NCBI GenBank assembly: GCA_963839095.1
Contig: CAWIUF010000016.1
Span: forward strand, 1 to 64,000
Source of the DNA: Palsa-504 sp963839095
GTDB lineage: Bacteria; Actinomycetota; Actinomycetes; Streptosporangiales; Streptosporangiaceae
Direction of reading: 5' to 3'
DNA: 64,000 bases
Positions 47,114 to 56,214 of the stretch are shown here, one piece after another (positions within the stretch are counted from its first letter, which is position 1; each line of letters begins with the position of its first letter). The position numbers and the translations under genes are program-made. The notes beneath the pieces were generated by a model, which was not told the DNA's origin, did not search any database, and saw only the letters and a program-made list of their open reading frames with translations.

Positions 47114-47452
47114 CGGGGACGCCAGCGGCGGACGGGACTCGCGCGAACGCGGCGCCGGACCGTAGCCTCGGCCATGGAAGATCTCCAGGCCTTCCTGGCC
47201 GGCTGATTCCTTACGGATCTCTTACCTGATCGGCGTCACTCGCTGACCCAGCGCGCGTCCTCACGACCGCTACCAGCCAGCTTTCCTGACTGTATTGCGG
47301 CCGCCACGACGCGTACATTCGGCAATCCAGCCCGGGTCGCATGCGGATGATCTAGTGTCTCGCCTGTCAGCTGGTGAGAACGGGGCTACTTTGGCGTGCG
47401 TGATCCCGGCGGGCAGGCCGCGTGCACCGGGGAACGCCACGGGAGGTTTCAC

Positions 47453-47476
47453 ATGGACGTCAGGACGGGCCCCTGA
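47453..47476 (+). CDS. Putative 7-residue leader peptide
   Basis: GGGAGGT is placed correctly before ATG, and the frame encodes MDVRTGP then TGA; the main CAP-gene ATG comes one base after that stop (TGACATG). The ribosome site serves this short frame better than the long gene, so re-initiation is plausible. Confidence 0.4.
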   Translation: MDVRTGP

Positions 47477-47477
47477 C

Positions 47478-48865
47478 ATGTCGACCCGGACCTCCGCGCG
47501 CCACCGCGGCCCGGACCCCCGGTCCTCGGACCCTTCCGGTGACCTGGACCGCTACTCACCCGCCGGTGACCCGCAGCCCGCCCACCCGGCCGAGGCTCCG
47601 CCTCCCTGGGCCGAGTACGCCACCGATTCCGGCTCGACCCTGCTCGCCCGCGACCTGAACCACGGATCGGCGGCGCGGACCGGCGACCCGGATCGCGGGC
47701 CGGCGGCACGGAACAGCGACCGGCACCACGGAACAGCGCGGCGCGGAACAGTGACCTGACGCGCGGACTGACGGTGCGGATCGCCGACCTGCCCGCGCGA
47801 CCGCGCCGTCGCGACCGCGTCGCTGCCCGCCGGCCGCGCCGCGGCGGTGACCTGCCCCCGAGCCCGCCGGGGGGTGACGGTGCCCGGCCGCCCCGGCGCC
47901 CGGGCCGCGCCCGCTACCTGCTCGCCCTCCTGCTGCTCCTGCCGCTGCTCGGGGCGGGCGGCTATTACCTGGTCAGCAAGAACTCCCCGGCCGCGCCCAC
48001 CGCGGCGGGCACCCTGGCCAACCGCCCGGCGCCCGCCTCCTGCGCCCCGGCCCAGGCGGCCGCGGGAACCGGGGGATCGGCCGTGTCCGGCGCGGTGTCG
48101 GGGGTCATGGGATCGGCCGCGCAGGCGGCCGCGAGCGCCGCCCCGTGCGCCGGCCAGCCCCTCGGCGCCGTCACGGCGAGCCCGTCGGTCCCGCGCTGGG
48201 CGCGCCCGACGCCATCGCGCGCCCGTTCCCGGCACCCCGGTGCCGGCGGCTCCTCGTCCTCTCCGTCCTCGTCAGCGTCTTCGTCGGCGCCCTCCTCATC
48301 GGCGCCGTCCTCGTCCTCTCCGTCATCGCCGTCCTCGTCCTCTCCGTCCAGCCCCGCTCGTTCCTCCAGCCCGGCCTCGGCGCCGTCCGCGGCCTCCTCC
48401 TCGCCGTCCGCGCCGGCGTCCAGCCCGGCGGGCACCACCTCCAGCGACGCGGCCGGCCAGGTGCTCGCGCTCATCAACCAGGCCCGTGCGTCCGCGGGGC
48501 TGGCCCCCCTGACGGTCACCGCGGGCCTGGACAGCAGCGCCTCGGCTCACAACGCGACGATGGCGGGCGGCTGCGGGCTCTCCCACCAGTGCTCCGGCGA
48601 GCCCGACCTCGGTGCCCGCGAGACCGCCGCCGGAGTGCACTGGACGGCCGCCGGCGAGAACATCGGCGAGGGCGGCCCGGTCGCGGACAGCACGTCGGCC
48701 ATCGCCCAGATGGCGGTGGGCCTCACCCAGAGCATGCTGAACGAGCGGCCTCCGAACGACGGTCACCGCCAGAACATTCTCAGCACTTCCTTCACCCACA
48801 TCGGCATCGCCGTCTTCCGTGACTCCTCCGGCACCGTCTGGCTCACCCAGGACTTCTCTAACTAG
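47478..48865 (+). CDS. Membrane-anchored CAP (SCP/PR-1) domain protein (one frame break)
   Basis: About 462 residues. A disordered Arg/Asp/Pro-rich N-terminus (probably cytoplasmic) is followed by a break near 47745, then a single membrane anchor RYLLALLLLLPLLGAGGYYLV, a long Ser/Pro-rich spacer and a C-terminal CAP domain: VLALINQARASAGLAPLTVT, CGLSHQCSGEPDL, AAGENIGEGG, NDGHRQNILSTSFTHIGIA and TQDFSN. Type II topology places the CAP domain outside. Actinobacterial CAP proteins are common surface proteins whose biochemical role is unsettled. Confidence 0.88.
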
Positions 48866-48876
48866 CCCGGCCTCAT

Positions 48877-49886
48877 CTAGTCCGGGTTGGGGTCCTCGGC
48901 GGTGCCGTCGCGGCTGCGCAGGAGCCGGCGCAGCGAGTCCAGGCGCGCCTCGGCGTGGTGCTCGCGCGCCCACGCGTCCAGCGCGCAGTCAGCCGAGAGG
49001 TGATCGCAGCCAGGAGGACACAAGGCAGCCCCCTCGGCCAGATCGCCGAACGCCTCCACGACGCGCTCCGCGCTCACGTGCCCCAGCCCGAACCCGCGCA
49101 GCCCCGGCGTATCGATCAGCCAGCCAGAACCCAGCGGCAGCGCCACCGCCGAGGACGACGTGTGGCGGCCCCGGCCGGTCACCGGGTTCACGATGCCCAC
49201 CGCCCGCAACGCCTCCGGCACCAGCGTGTTCACCAGCGTGGACTTGCCCACGCCGGACTGCCCGATGAGCACGCTGATCCGGCCGTCGAGCGCCTTCCGC
49301 ACCTGGGACAGGGTGCGCGGTGCCAGCGGGCGCCGGGTGGTCAGCATCGGCAGGCCGAGCGGCGTGTAGAAGGCCCGCACGCGCCGCGGCGAGGCGAGAT
49401 CCGCCTTGGTCAGCACCAGCAGCGGGTCGAGCCCGCCGTCGTACGCGGCGACCAGGCAGCGGTCGATGAACCGGAGCCGGGGCGGCGGCGAGGCCAGCGC
49501 GCAGACGATCACCAGCTGGTCGGCGTTGGCCACGATGATCCGCTCGTGCGGGATCGGTGTCGTCGGCGGATCGCCGCAGCGTGCTGGTCCGCGGCTCGAC
49601 CCGGACGATCCGGGCCAGCGATCCCTTCGTCGCCCGATGCGTCGCCGGCCAGCGCAACCCGGTCGCCGACCACCACCGAGCCCTTGCCGAGCTCGCGCGC
49701 CTTCATGGCCACGACCAGCCCGTCGTCGGTCACGCAGCCGTAGCGGCCCCGGTCCACGCTGGTCACGAAGCCCTGCACGGCGCTGGCGTGCGCCGGGCGC
49801 TTCCTGGTCCGCGGCCGCGAGCTGCGGCCGGGCCGGACCCGGACGTCGTCCTCGTCGAGCCGCTCGTAGCTGGATCGCGGGCTCAT
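48877..49886 (-). CDS. rsgA: Ribosome small-subunit-dependent GTPase RsgA (two frame breaks)
   Basis: About 336 residues from an ATG at 49886, 7 nt after the aroA stop. The OB-fold part holds GFVTSVDRGRYGCVTDDGLV; breaks near 49625 and 49560 precede NADQLVIVCALASPPP. Circularly permuted GTPase order: G4 LTKAD, then G1 GQSGVGKSTLVN, then G3 DTPGLRGFG. The C-terminal zinc motif is CPPGCDHLSADCALDAW. It checks late 30S assembly. The pairing with aroA is typical of actinobacteria. Confidence 0.92.
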
Positions 49887-49893
49887 GCCGGGA

Positions 49894-51212
49894 TCAGGGC
49901 CGCTGTTCCAGCATCGCGGCCCAGACATCGGTGAAGTCCGGGAAGGTCTTGGCCACCGTGCCGGCCCCGGCCACCCGCAGGCCGGGCACGGCCAGGCCGA
50001 GCACGGCCGCGGCCATCACCAGGCGGTGGTCGTCGTAGGTGCCGAACGGCTCCCCGGCATGCAGCGGCCGAGGCCTGATCTCCAGCCCGTCCGGCAGTTC
50101 GGTGATGTCGCCGCCGAGCGCGTTGATCTCCTTGGCCATCGCGGCCAGCCGGTCCGTCTCGTGCGTGCGGGTGTGCGCCAGGCCGGTGAACACCGAGGGG
50201 GAGTCGGCCATCGTCGCGGCCGCCGTGAGCACCGGCGCCAGCTCGTTGACGTCGCGCAGGTCCGCGGTGATGCCCCGGACCCGTCCGCTGCCCGACACCA
50301 CCAGACCGTCGGGGCCCACCGAGGACCGGGCCCCCATCTGCCCCAGCACCTCCAGGATCGGGCCGGCCGCCTGCAAGCTGTCCCGCGGCCAGTCGGCGAT
50401 GGTGAGCGTGCCCCCGGTGACCAGCGCGGCGGCCAGGAACGGGCCCGCGTTGGACAGGTCAGGCTCCACCGTGACCGATCCCAGGTCGAGCCGCCCCGGT
50501 CGCACCAGCCACGATTCGGGCCGGCCAGAAGCACCCGGAAGAACCTCCACCGAAGCCCCGGCCGCGCGGAGCATCCGCACGGTCATCGCGATGTGCGGCG
50601 CCGAGGGCACCGGCGGCCCTTCGTGCCTGACCTCGATGCCCTCGTCGAACCGCGGCGCCGCCAGCAGCAGGCCCGAGACCAGCTGCGACGAGCCCGAAGC
50701 ATCCACCACCACGCGCCCGCCGCGGACCGCACCCCGGCCGTGCACCGTGAACGGGGCCGCCCCCCGCCCGCTCGTCGTCGATCGAGACGCCGAGATCACG
50801 CAGCGCTGACAGGATCGGGCCGATCGGCCGCAGCCTGATCCGCTCGTCCCCGTCGAAAAGTGACGGTCGCCGAGGTCAGCGCGGCCACCCCGGGCACGAA
50901 CCGCATGACCGTGCCCGCGTTCCCCAGGTCCACGCGAACGGCAGAATCCGGGGCAGGGTGGCCGGGCGTGACCCGCCAGCCCGTTTGGTCCTCAGTGATC
51001 TCGGCGCCCAGGGCCCGCAGCGCTCCGCAGGCCAGCGCGGTGTCCCGGGCGCGCAGCGGGTTGGCGATGACGGACGGGCCGTCGCTGAGCGCGGCCAGGA
51101 CCAGGGCCCGGTTGGTGATCGACTTGGAGGCGGGCAGCTGGACGCGGGCGCTGACCGGGCCGCTGGCCGCCGGGGAAGCCCAGGTCGGGTCCTGGTTGTT
51201 GTCCTGGTGCAT
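49894..51212 (-). CDS. aroA: 3-phosphoshikimate 1-carboxyvinyltransferase (EPSP synthase), two frame breaks
   Basis: About 439 residues from an ATG at 51212. It transfers enolpyruvate from PEP to shikimate-3-phosphate, the sixth shikimate-pathway step. Motifs: LPASKSITNRALVLAALSDG (shikimate-phosphate site), DLGNAGTVMRFVPGVAAL, TVEPDLSNAGPFLAAAL and GTYDDHRLVMAAAVLGLA. Breaks near 50862 and 50765 bracket DGDERIRLRPIGPILSALRD, which restores perfectly. As the gene is essential in most bacteria, these breaks are almost surely consensus errors. Confidence 0.95.
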
Positions 51213-51344
51213 ACCCTCGAGCCTACTGGGCTGCCCTCCGCGGGGCGGCCTCCGGCGTGTTTGACTTACCCGGATTGCGGTTATTAACTGCCAATCCAGG
51301 CTTAACGGGACGTGTCCAGACTCCATCATGATGAGGAAGATTGC

Positions 51345-52184
51345 ATGTGCGGTCGTTTTGTGTCAGCGCGTAAGCGCCTCGAACTCCTCGAGGAGTTCGG
51401 CGTGGAGCGCGACAAGGTGGCAGCCTCGCCCGACCATGAGCCTGATGCCGACTACAACGTGGCGCCCACCAAGAGGATCTTCGCGGTCATGGACCGGCCC
51501 GCTCGCGAGGAGGAACCGCAGGCCCGTGAGCTGCGCATCGTGCGCTGGGGCCTGGTTCCCTCCTGGGCCAAGGAGGCCTCCATCGGCAGCCGCATGATCA
51601 ACGCCAGGGCCGAGACGGTGGCGGAAAAGCCGTCTTACCGCCGCGCCTTCGCCAAGCGCCGCTGCATCGTCCCGGCCGACGGCTACTACGAGTGGATAGC
51701 CATTTCTGACGGCGGGAAAAAGCGGAAGCAACCATATTTTATCCACCGAACGGATGGGGGTTCCCTCGCCTTCGCCGGCATCTACGAACTATGGCGAGAC
51801 GGGTCCCTGCCCGATGACCACGAACGTGCCTGGCTGTGGACGGCCGCGATTATCACGACCCAGGCAACCGACGATGTCGGCCAGATCCACGATCGCATGC
51901 CCATGGTGATCACCCCTGAGCACTGGGCAGACTGGCTCGACCCGGGCAACACCGAGCTCGGCCAGCTTCAGGCGGCGATGCAGCCCGCGATGGCGGGCGG
52001 CCTGACGTCGCGTCCCGTATCCATGGCCGTTAATTCCGTGCGGAACAACGGACCGGACCTCATCAAGCCCCTCCAGAGAACGGCGACGATCCGTCCGGCC
52101 CGCAGCAGTCCTCCGCCGGCAACGAGGGGCCGCCCGGCGAGTTGTTCTGAGTCCGCGCGGCCCGCAGCTATGGCTCTGAGGTGA
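51345..52184 (+). CDS. SOS-response-associated peptidase (SRAP/HMCES/YedK family)
   Basis: 279 residues in the raw frame. The ATG at 51345 leaves the catalytic Cys at position 2 (MCGRFVSA), which forms a thiazolidine crosslink with abasic sites in single-stranded DNA. Family motifs: YNVAPTKRIFAVM, RWGLVPSWAKEASIGSRMINARAET, CIVPADGYYEWI and the late HDRMPMVI. After NNGPDLIKPL the family normally ends soon; a one-base shift near 52080 gives a different, Ser/Gly-rich tail ending at 52150. Divergent from aroA. Confidence 0.94.
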   Translation: MCGRFVSARKRLELLEEFGVERDKVAASPDHEPDADYNVAPTKRIFAVMDRPAREEEPQARELRIVRWGLVPSWAKEASIGSRMINARAETVAEKPSYRRAFAKRRCIVPADGYYEWIAISDGGKKRKQPYFIHRTDGGSLAFAGIYELWRDGSLPDDHERAWLWTAAIITTQATDDVGQIHDRMPMVITPEHWADWLDPGNTELGQLQAAMQPAMAGGLTSRPVSMAVNSVRNNGPDLIKPLQRTATIRPARSSPPPATRGRPASCSESARPAAMALR

Positions 52185-52227
52185 GCCTGTCGCTGCCGAC
52201 CGCACGCGGACGGAAGGCGAGACATCA

Positions 52228-52578
52228 GTGGAGACTATTGTCGCCCGCAAGCGTCTAGAGGAGATGCGCGCTGACCTGGACCGGTCGATAGCGGTCCTGC
52301 AGGGAGAAGGCTCCGGGCCCGTGGCAGCCCCGGGATACCCGCAGGACGCGGCCGACGCCGGGGCCATGCTCTCCGAGGCCGACCGCTCCGAGGCGATCCT
52401 CCACTCCGCCCGGAGCCAGCGCGACGAGGTGCTGGCCGCGCTCACCCGCATCGACGAGAACACCTACGGCCAGTGCACCGACTGCGGGCACGAGATCCCC
52501 GAGGGCAGGCTCGACGCCCGCCCCGACGCCGCCCGCTGCGTCGCCTGCCAGGCCAAGTGGGCCAAGAAGCACCGTTAG
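52228..52578 (+). CDS. TraR/DksA-like C4 zinc-finger protein
   Basis: 116 residues from a GTG. N-terminal helices LEEMRADLDRSIAVLQGE and ILHSARSQRDEVLAALTRI precede the zinc finger CTDCGHEI, 15 residues, then CVACQAKW. The architecture is that of DksA/RbpA-unrelated TraR-type proteins that enter the RNA polymerase secondary channel. Its stop overlaps the convergent methyltransferase stop. Confidence 0.9.
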   Translation: METIVARKRLEEMRADLDRSIAVLQGEGSGPVAAPGYPQDAADAGAMLSEADRSEAILHSARSQRDEVLAALTRIDENTYGQCTDCGHEIPEGRLDARPDAARCVACQAKWAKKHR

Positions 52579-53334
52579 GTAGACGGCCAGCGCGGCTTGC
52601 TGGCCGAGATCACCAGCTGGGCGCCGAGGGAGCCGTCGGACTTGGCGGCCAGTTCGGCCCGCAGCAGCTTGGGCAGGCCGCCGGGGTCGCGGCGCAGCCA
52701 GTGCGTCACCACCGACTCGGCCAGCACCGTCCGCGAGCGGATCCAGTTGACCCGCAGGCCCGCCCCGGCGAACAGCTCACGCGCCTGGTCCGGGCCGAAG
52801 CACCTGGTGATCGTGCCATCCGGCCACGGCACCAGCACCACCTCGGCGTGCGGCAGGTCGACCAGGTGCGCCCAGTGATGCTGGTCGGCCAGCACGGCCA
52901 TGCCCAGCACCAGCGAGTCGACGCAGGCGAGCACCCGCCCGGCCGGGCGCAGCACGCGGGCGATCTCGGCGACCATCGCCTCGGCGGCCAGGTGCACCGA
53001 CAGCGCCCGGTCGTCCGCCAGGACGCCGTCCGCGCAGCCGTCCGCCAGGAAGGCCAGCTGCGACGCGTCGGCCACCACCGGCGTGATCTTTCCCGGTAGC
53101 TCCCCGAGCGGGAGACCGCGGCTCCGGCGCGTCGACCACGCGGATGACGGTGTGCCCGGCCTGAGCGGCCACCTCGGCCGCATGCGTGCGGGGACCGGAC
53201 ACGTCGACGAGCAGGTGACGGCCGGAGGGCAGCCACTGTTTCAGCTGGGCTCTGGCCACCGCGTCGTAGAACTGCCAGTAAGCGGGGGACTGGTCGGTAT
53301 CCGGCGCGAGGATTGCGCTGGCCGCATGCTGCAC
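52575..53334 (-). CDS. SAM-dependent methyltransferase (one frame break)
   Basis: About 252 residues from the ATG at 53334. N-terminal helix SPAYWQFYDAVARAQLKQWL, motif I LLVDVSGPRTHAAEVAAQAG with the glycine motif partly replaced (DVSGPRT), then after a break near 53120, LGELPGKITPVVADASQLAF and ARVLRPAGRVLACVDSL. It belongs with the methyltransf_11/25-like proteins found next to sigR in several actinomycetes. Substrate unknown. Confidence 0.82.
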
Positions 53335-53469
53335 GGGCCGAACTCCTGACTCGGCGCCGTTGGTCCCAGGTCACTGCCTGAGGGCGCTGTCGCGGGCGCC
53401 TGGGATCTGATCATTCCCGGCTTGGCGCGACCTTAAGCCGGCGAGTTGCATCGTTCGTGCGGGCGTCAC

Positions 53470-53495
53470 GGAATGACCGGGTGCGCCATCGTGTT
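53470..53495 (+). promoter_or_regulatory. SigR-type autoregulatory promoter
   Basis: GGAAT (53470-53474), exactly 18 bp, then GTT (53493-53495). This matches the actinomycete SigR consensus GGGAAT-N18-GTT in spacing and sequence. It lies 10 bp before the first in-frame ATG of the sigR gene, implying positive autoregulation under thiol stress. Confidence 0.7.
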
Positions 53496-53504
53496 GAACG
53501 CGGC

Positions 53505-54233
53505 ATGGCAGTCACTGCGCCACCTCGTGGCATGCTGACGGAACCTCCGGACTCCGGCACGGTATCCTCCCGCACATACGGTTCGCACTCCGGCGGGCCG
53601 GTGCCGTATTTCCTCAAGGAGGTGGGTCCCGTTCCGGAGACCCTCGAAGAGCGCGGCGAGCGCTTCGAGCAGGAGGTGCTGCCCTTCCTGGATCAGCTGT
53701 ACTCCGCTGCGCTTCGGATGACCCGCAACCCGGCGGACGCGGAAGACCTGGTGCAGGAGACCTTCGCCAAGGCTTACGCGTCGTTCCACCAGTTCCAGCA
53801 GGGCACCAACCTGAAGGCCTGGCTGTTCCGGATCCTGACGAACACCTTCATCAACACCTACCGCAAGCGGCAGCGTGAGCCGCAGCGGTCGGGTGCCGAA
53901 GAGGTGGAGGACTGGCAGCTGGCCCGGGCGGCCTCGCACACCTCGGGCGGCCTGAAGTCGGCCGAGGCCGAGGCGCTGGAGCGCCTGCCCGACTCCGACA
54001 TCAAGGAAGCGCTGCAGGCGCTGCCCGAGGAGTTCAGGATCGCGGTCTACCTGGCCGACGTGGAAGGCTTCGCGTACAAGGAGATCGCGGACATCATGGA
54101 GACGCCGATCGGGACCGTCATGTCCCGCCTGCATCGCGGCCGCCGCCAGCTGCGGGACCTGCTCTCCGATTACGCGTCCGGCCGCGGGATGGCGCGGGCC
54201 GAGGCCTCCGCGAACGGGGAGGAAGGGCGATGA
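53505..54233 (+). CDS. sigR: ECF RNA polymerase sigma factor, SigR/SigH type
   Basis: 242 residues from ATG 53505; an in-frame GTG at 53457 would add 16. The conserved part begins about residue 55: EQEVLPFLDQLYSAALRMTRNPADAEDLVQETFAKAY (region 2), AWLFRILTNTFINTYRKRQREP, then region 4 LPEEFRIAVYLADVEGFAYKEIADIMETPIGTVMSRLHRGRRQL. Long and short N-terminal isoforms are known for SigR. The SigR-type promoter just upstream and the overlapping anti-sigma gene give the usual thiol-oxidation feedback circuit. Confidence 0.94.
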   Translation: MAVTAPPRGMLTEPPDSGTVSSRTYGSHSGGPVPYFLKEVGPVPETLEERGERFEQEVLPFLDQLYSAALRMTRNPADAEDLVQETFAKAYASFHQFQQGTNLKAWLFRILTNTFINTYRKRQREPQRSGAEEVEDWQLARAASHTSGGLKSAEAEALERLPDSDIKEALQALPEEFRIAVYLADVEGFAYKEIADIMETPIGTVMSRLHRGRRQLRDLLSDYASGRGMARAEASANGEEGR

Positions 54234-54503
54234 GCTGCGGGAAGCCCCACGAAACCCCGTGTACCGAGGTACTCGACCGGGTCTACGGCTACATCGACGG
54301 CGAGATAAGCGACCTGGACTGCGCCAAGATCAAGCAGCACCTCGACGAATGCGGGCCCTGCCTGCGCGAGTACGGGCTGGAGGAAGCGGTCAAGCGAGCT
54401 GGTGCAGAAGCACTGCGGCTGTGACCCGGCGCCAGCCGAGCTGCGGGCCAAGGTCCTCGTCCGGATCAGGGAAGTCCGCGCGACTATCGAGTTCGCAGAG
54501 TAA
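54230..54503 (+). CDS. rsrA: Zinc anti-sigma factor of the mycothiol/thiol-stress system (one frame break)
   Basis: About 90 residues; the ATG overlaps the sigR stop. Cys11, His37, Cys41 and Cys44 (HLDECGPC) form the zinc/redox site in the same positions as in RsrA. After YGLEEAVK an extra base near 54399 must be removed to restore ELVQKHCGCDPAPAELRAKV and IEFAE. Under reducing conditions the zinc form binds and inhibits SigR; oxidation of the cysteines releases it. Confidence 0.92.
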
Positions 54504-54529
54504 CTACTCTCGCTCCCTGGCGATTCCGA

Positions 54530-54550
54530 TTTGCCATGACTTATGGCAAA
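54530..54550. terminator. Hairpin after rsrA
   Basis: TTTGCCAT-GACTT-ATGGCAAA, an 8-bp perfect stem 27 nt past the rsrA stop. Confidence 0.65.
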
Positions 54551-54717
54551 TGCGCAGGCCGCGCCCATCGTGATTGCTCATCGTGACGAAAGCGCTCACT
54601 GTTTGTTTACGATGAGATTTAGGCCTGCGCGAACGTCTGCGCTCGCGTTATCCTGTGGTTGAACGATTACAACACGGGTGCGGCGAACGCAATTCGCCCC
54701 TGAGGGAGGTCCGCCTC

Positions 54718-54810
54718 ATGCATACAGGCGGTGACGTCAAAGCTAGTCGGCACGCGTCCTTCACGGTCGCGTACGACGAGTTGGGCGCCCGCGGCGTGGC
54801 TTGGGGCTGA
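54718..54810 (+). CDS. Candidate 30-residue small protein
   Basis: A near-perfect ribosome site GGGAGGT stands 7 nt before ATG; the frame begins MHTGGDVKASRHASFTVAY and ends GARGVAWG. No homologue is recognised and there is no membrane segment. The AT-richer stretch upstream (54590-54670) could hold its promoter. It could be a leader peptide for the HD-GYP gene 53 bp downstream. Confidence 0.45.
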   Translation: MHTGGDVKASRHASFTVAYDELGARGVAWG

Positions 54811-54862
54811 CGTCACCAGTCCAGGTCCGCGGCGTACCTACTCCTGACTGCGAGGGGGAAGT

Positions 54863-56209
54863 TTGGGCAAGCTCTCGCGGGTCGCACTGCTCTACATCAG
54901 TGCGGTGGCCGTCACCGCCGCCGTACTCGTAGCCAGGGGGCCGTTCGCCGGCCTGAAGTGGCAGTATGTCGTTTTCCTCGGAATCCTCGTCATTGTCACC
55001 GAATCGAGGGCGACGCAACTCCGCAAAGGGCAGCTGAGCTGGTCTTCCAGTTCGGCCGCGATGCTTGCCTCGGTAGTCCTGGTCGGCCCGGTGGGCGCCG
55101 CCATTGTGGGTGCTTGCACCGCAATGGGCCTGCGCCGCGGCCCGCACATCCTGCAGCGCGTTTTCAATACCTCGATGTACGCGCTCAGCGCGTACCTGGC
55201 CGGCCGCGTTTTCATCGCCCTCGGCGGCCACGTCGGCCTGCCGAACGAGAATTCCTTTCCTGACATCATCGCGCCGTTCGCCGCTGCGGCCCTGGTCCTC
55301 GTCGCGGCCAACCACGGGCTCCTCAGCGGCGTGCTCTGGCTGACCAGGAGCAAGGACCGGACCCCCGCCAGCACCCTCGGAGTCGGCCTCAGCGCCCGGC
55401 TGCTGCTCTCCGACCTCGGCTACGCGGCCTACGGGCTGCTGATGGCGGCGCTGTGGAGCGTGGTCAGCTTCTTCGCCCCGCTGCTGGTGCTGATCCCGCT
55501 GTTCGTCGCCCGCTGGGCCATCACCCAGTTCGCCGAGCAGCAGAAATCGTACGAGGCCACGGTGGGCGCGCTGTGCCAGGCGGTGGAGACCAAGGACTTC
55601 TACACCCGCGGGCACAGCGACCGGGTGTCCCGGGGCTCGGTCATGATCGCGCAGGAGATCGGCATGCGCGGCGAGCGGGTCGAGGCGATCAGGTACGCGG
55701 GCATGCTGCACGACGTGGGCAAGCTCGGCGTGCCGACCAAGGTCCTGCAGAAGACCGGGAAGCTGACCGAGGAGGAGTACGCGGCCATCCAGCTGCACCC
55801 GATGCGCGGGCTCGACATCGTGCGGGAGATCGGGTTCCTGGACGAGGCGCTGGCCGGGATCATGCACCACCACGAGCGGATCGACGGGCGCGGCTACCCG
55901 ATGGGCCTGGCCGGGGACGAGATCCCCGAGTTCGCCCGGGTGCTCGCGGTCGCCGACGCCTTCGACTCGATGACCTCCAACCGGTCCTACCGCGGTGCCC
56001 GCCCGGTCGCCGAGGCGATCGAGGAGCTCAGGAAGTGGTCGGGTACCCAGTTCGACCCGGCCTTCGTGGACGCCTTCGTGGCCGCGCTCAAGCGCGAAGG
56101 CTGGCCGCGCCCCGAGCCGCCGGTCCCCGCCTCCGACGACCTGGCCACCGTCACCGCCCAGGACCACGACGACCCCGGCGCCCCCCTCCGGGTGATCGAC
56201 AGCCTGTAG
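54863..56209 (+). CDS. Membrane HD-GYP phosphodiesterase (putative c-di-GMP hydrolase)
   Basis: 448 residues from a TTG with GAGGGGG upstream. The N-terminal half has six or so membrane segments (ALLYISAVAVTAAVLVA; MLASVVLVGPVGAAIVGACTAM; LMAALWSVVSFFAPLLVLIPLFV), a MASE-like sensor region. The catalytic HD-GYP domain (about 245-420) has all key motifs: TRGHSDRVSR, AGMLHDVGKLGVP, IMHHHERIDGRGYPMGL, DAFDSMTSNRSYRG. The full HHExxDGxGYP signature predicts activity on c-di-GMP. It is paired with a second, degenerate copy 5 nt downstream. Confidence 0.92.
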   Translation: MGKLSRVALLYISAVAVTAAVLVARGPFAGLKWQYVVFLGILVIVTESRATQLRKGQLSWSSSSAAMLASVVLVGPVGAAIVGACTAMGLRRGPHILQRVFNTSMYALSAYLAGRVFIALGGHVGLPNENSFPDIIAPFAAAALVLVAANHGLLSGVLWLTRSKDRTPASTLGVGLSARLLLSDLGYAAYGLLMAALWSVVSFFAPLLVLIPLFVARWAITQFAEQQKSYEATVGALCQAVETKDFYTRGHSDRVSRGSVMIAQEIGMRGERVEAIRYAGMLHDVGKLGVPTKVLQKTGKLTEEEYAAIQLHPMRGLDIVREIGFLDEALAGIMHHHERIDGRGYPMGLAGDEIPEFARVLAVADAFDSMTSNRSYRGARPVAEAIEELRKWSGTQFDPAFVDAFVAALKREGWPRPEPPVPASDDLATVTAQDHDDPGAPLRVIDSL

Positions 56210-56214
56210 ACCTG

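Larger units (their letters stand above)
46929..47452. other. About 520-bp noncoding region before the CAP-protein leader
   Basis: No credible gene. It contains a strong hairpin (47012-47047) that could terminate the DUF2087 transcript and a GTACCGGGGG-type tandem repeat (47053-47113). The last 100 bp presumably hold the promoter of the CAP gene. Confidence 0.6.

Noticed and set aside
47300..47452. Cyclic-di-AMP riboswitch upstream of the CAP protein
   Set aside because: Considered because such switches precede cell-wall genes in actinobacteria, but the conserved core could not be aligned by eye.
46929..47452. Short open frames in the repeat-rich gap
   Set aside because: They consist of GTACCGGGGG repeats read as Gly/Arg/Thr-rich peptide with no ribosome site.
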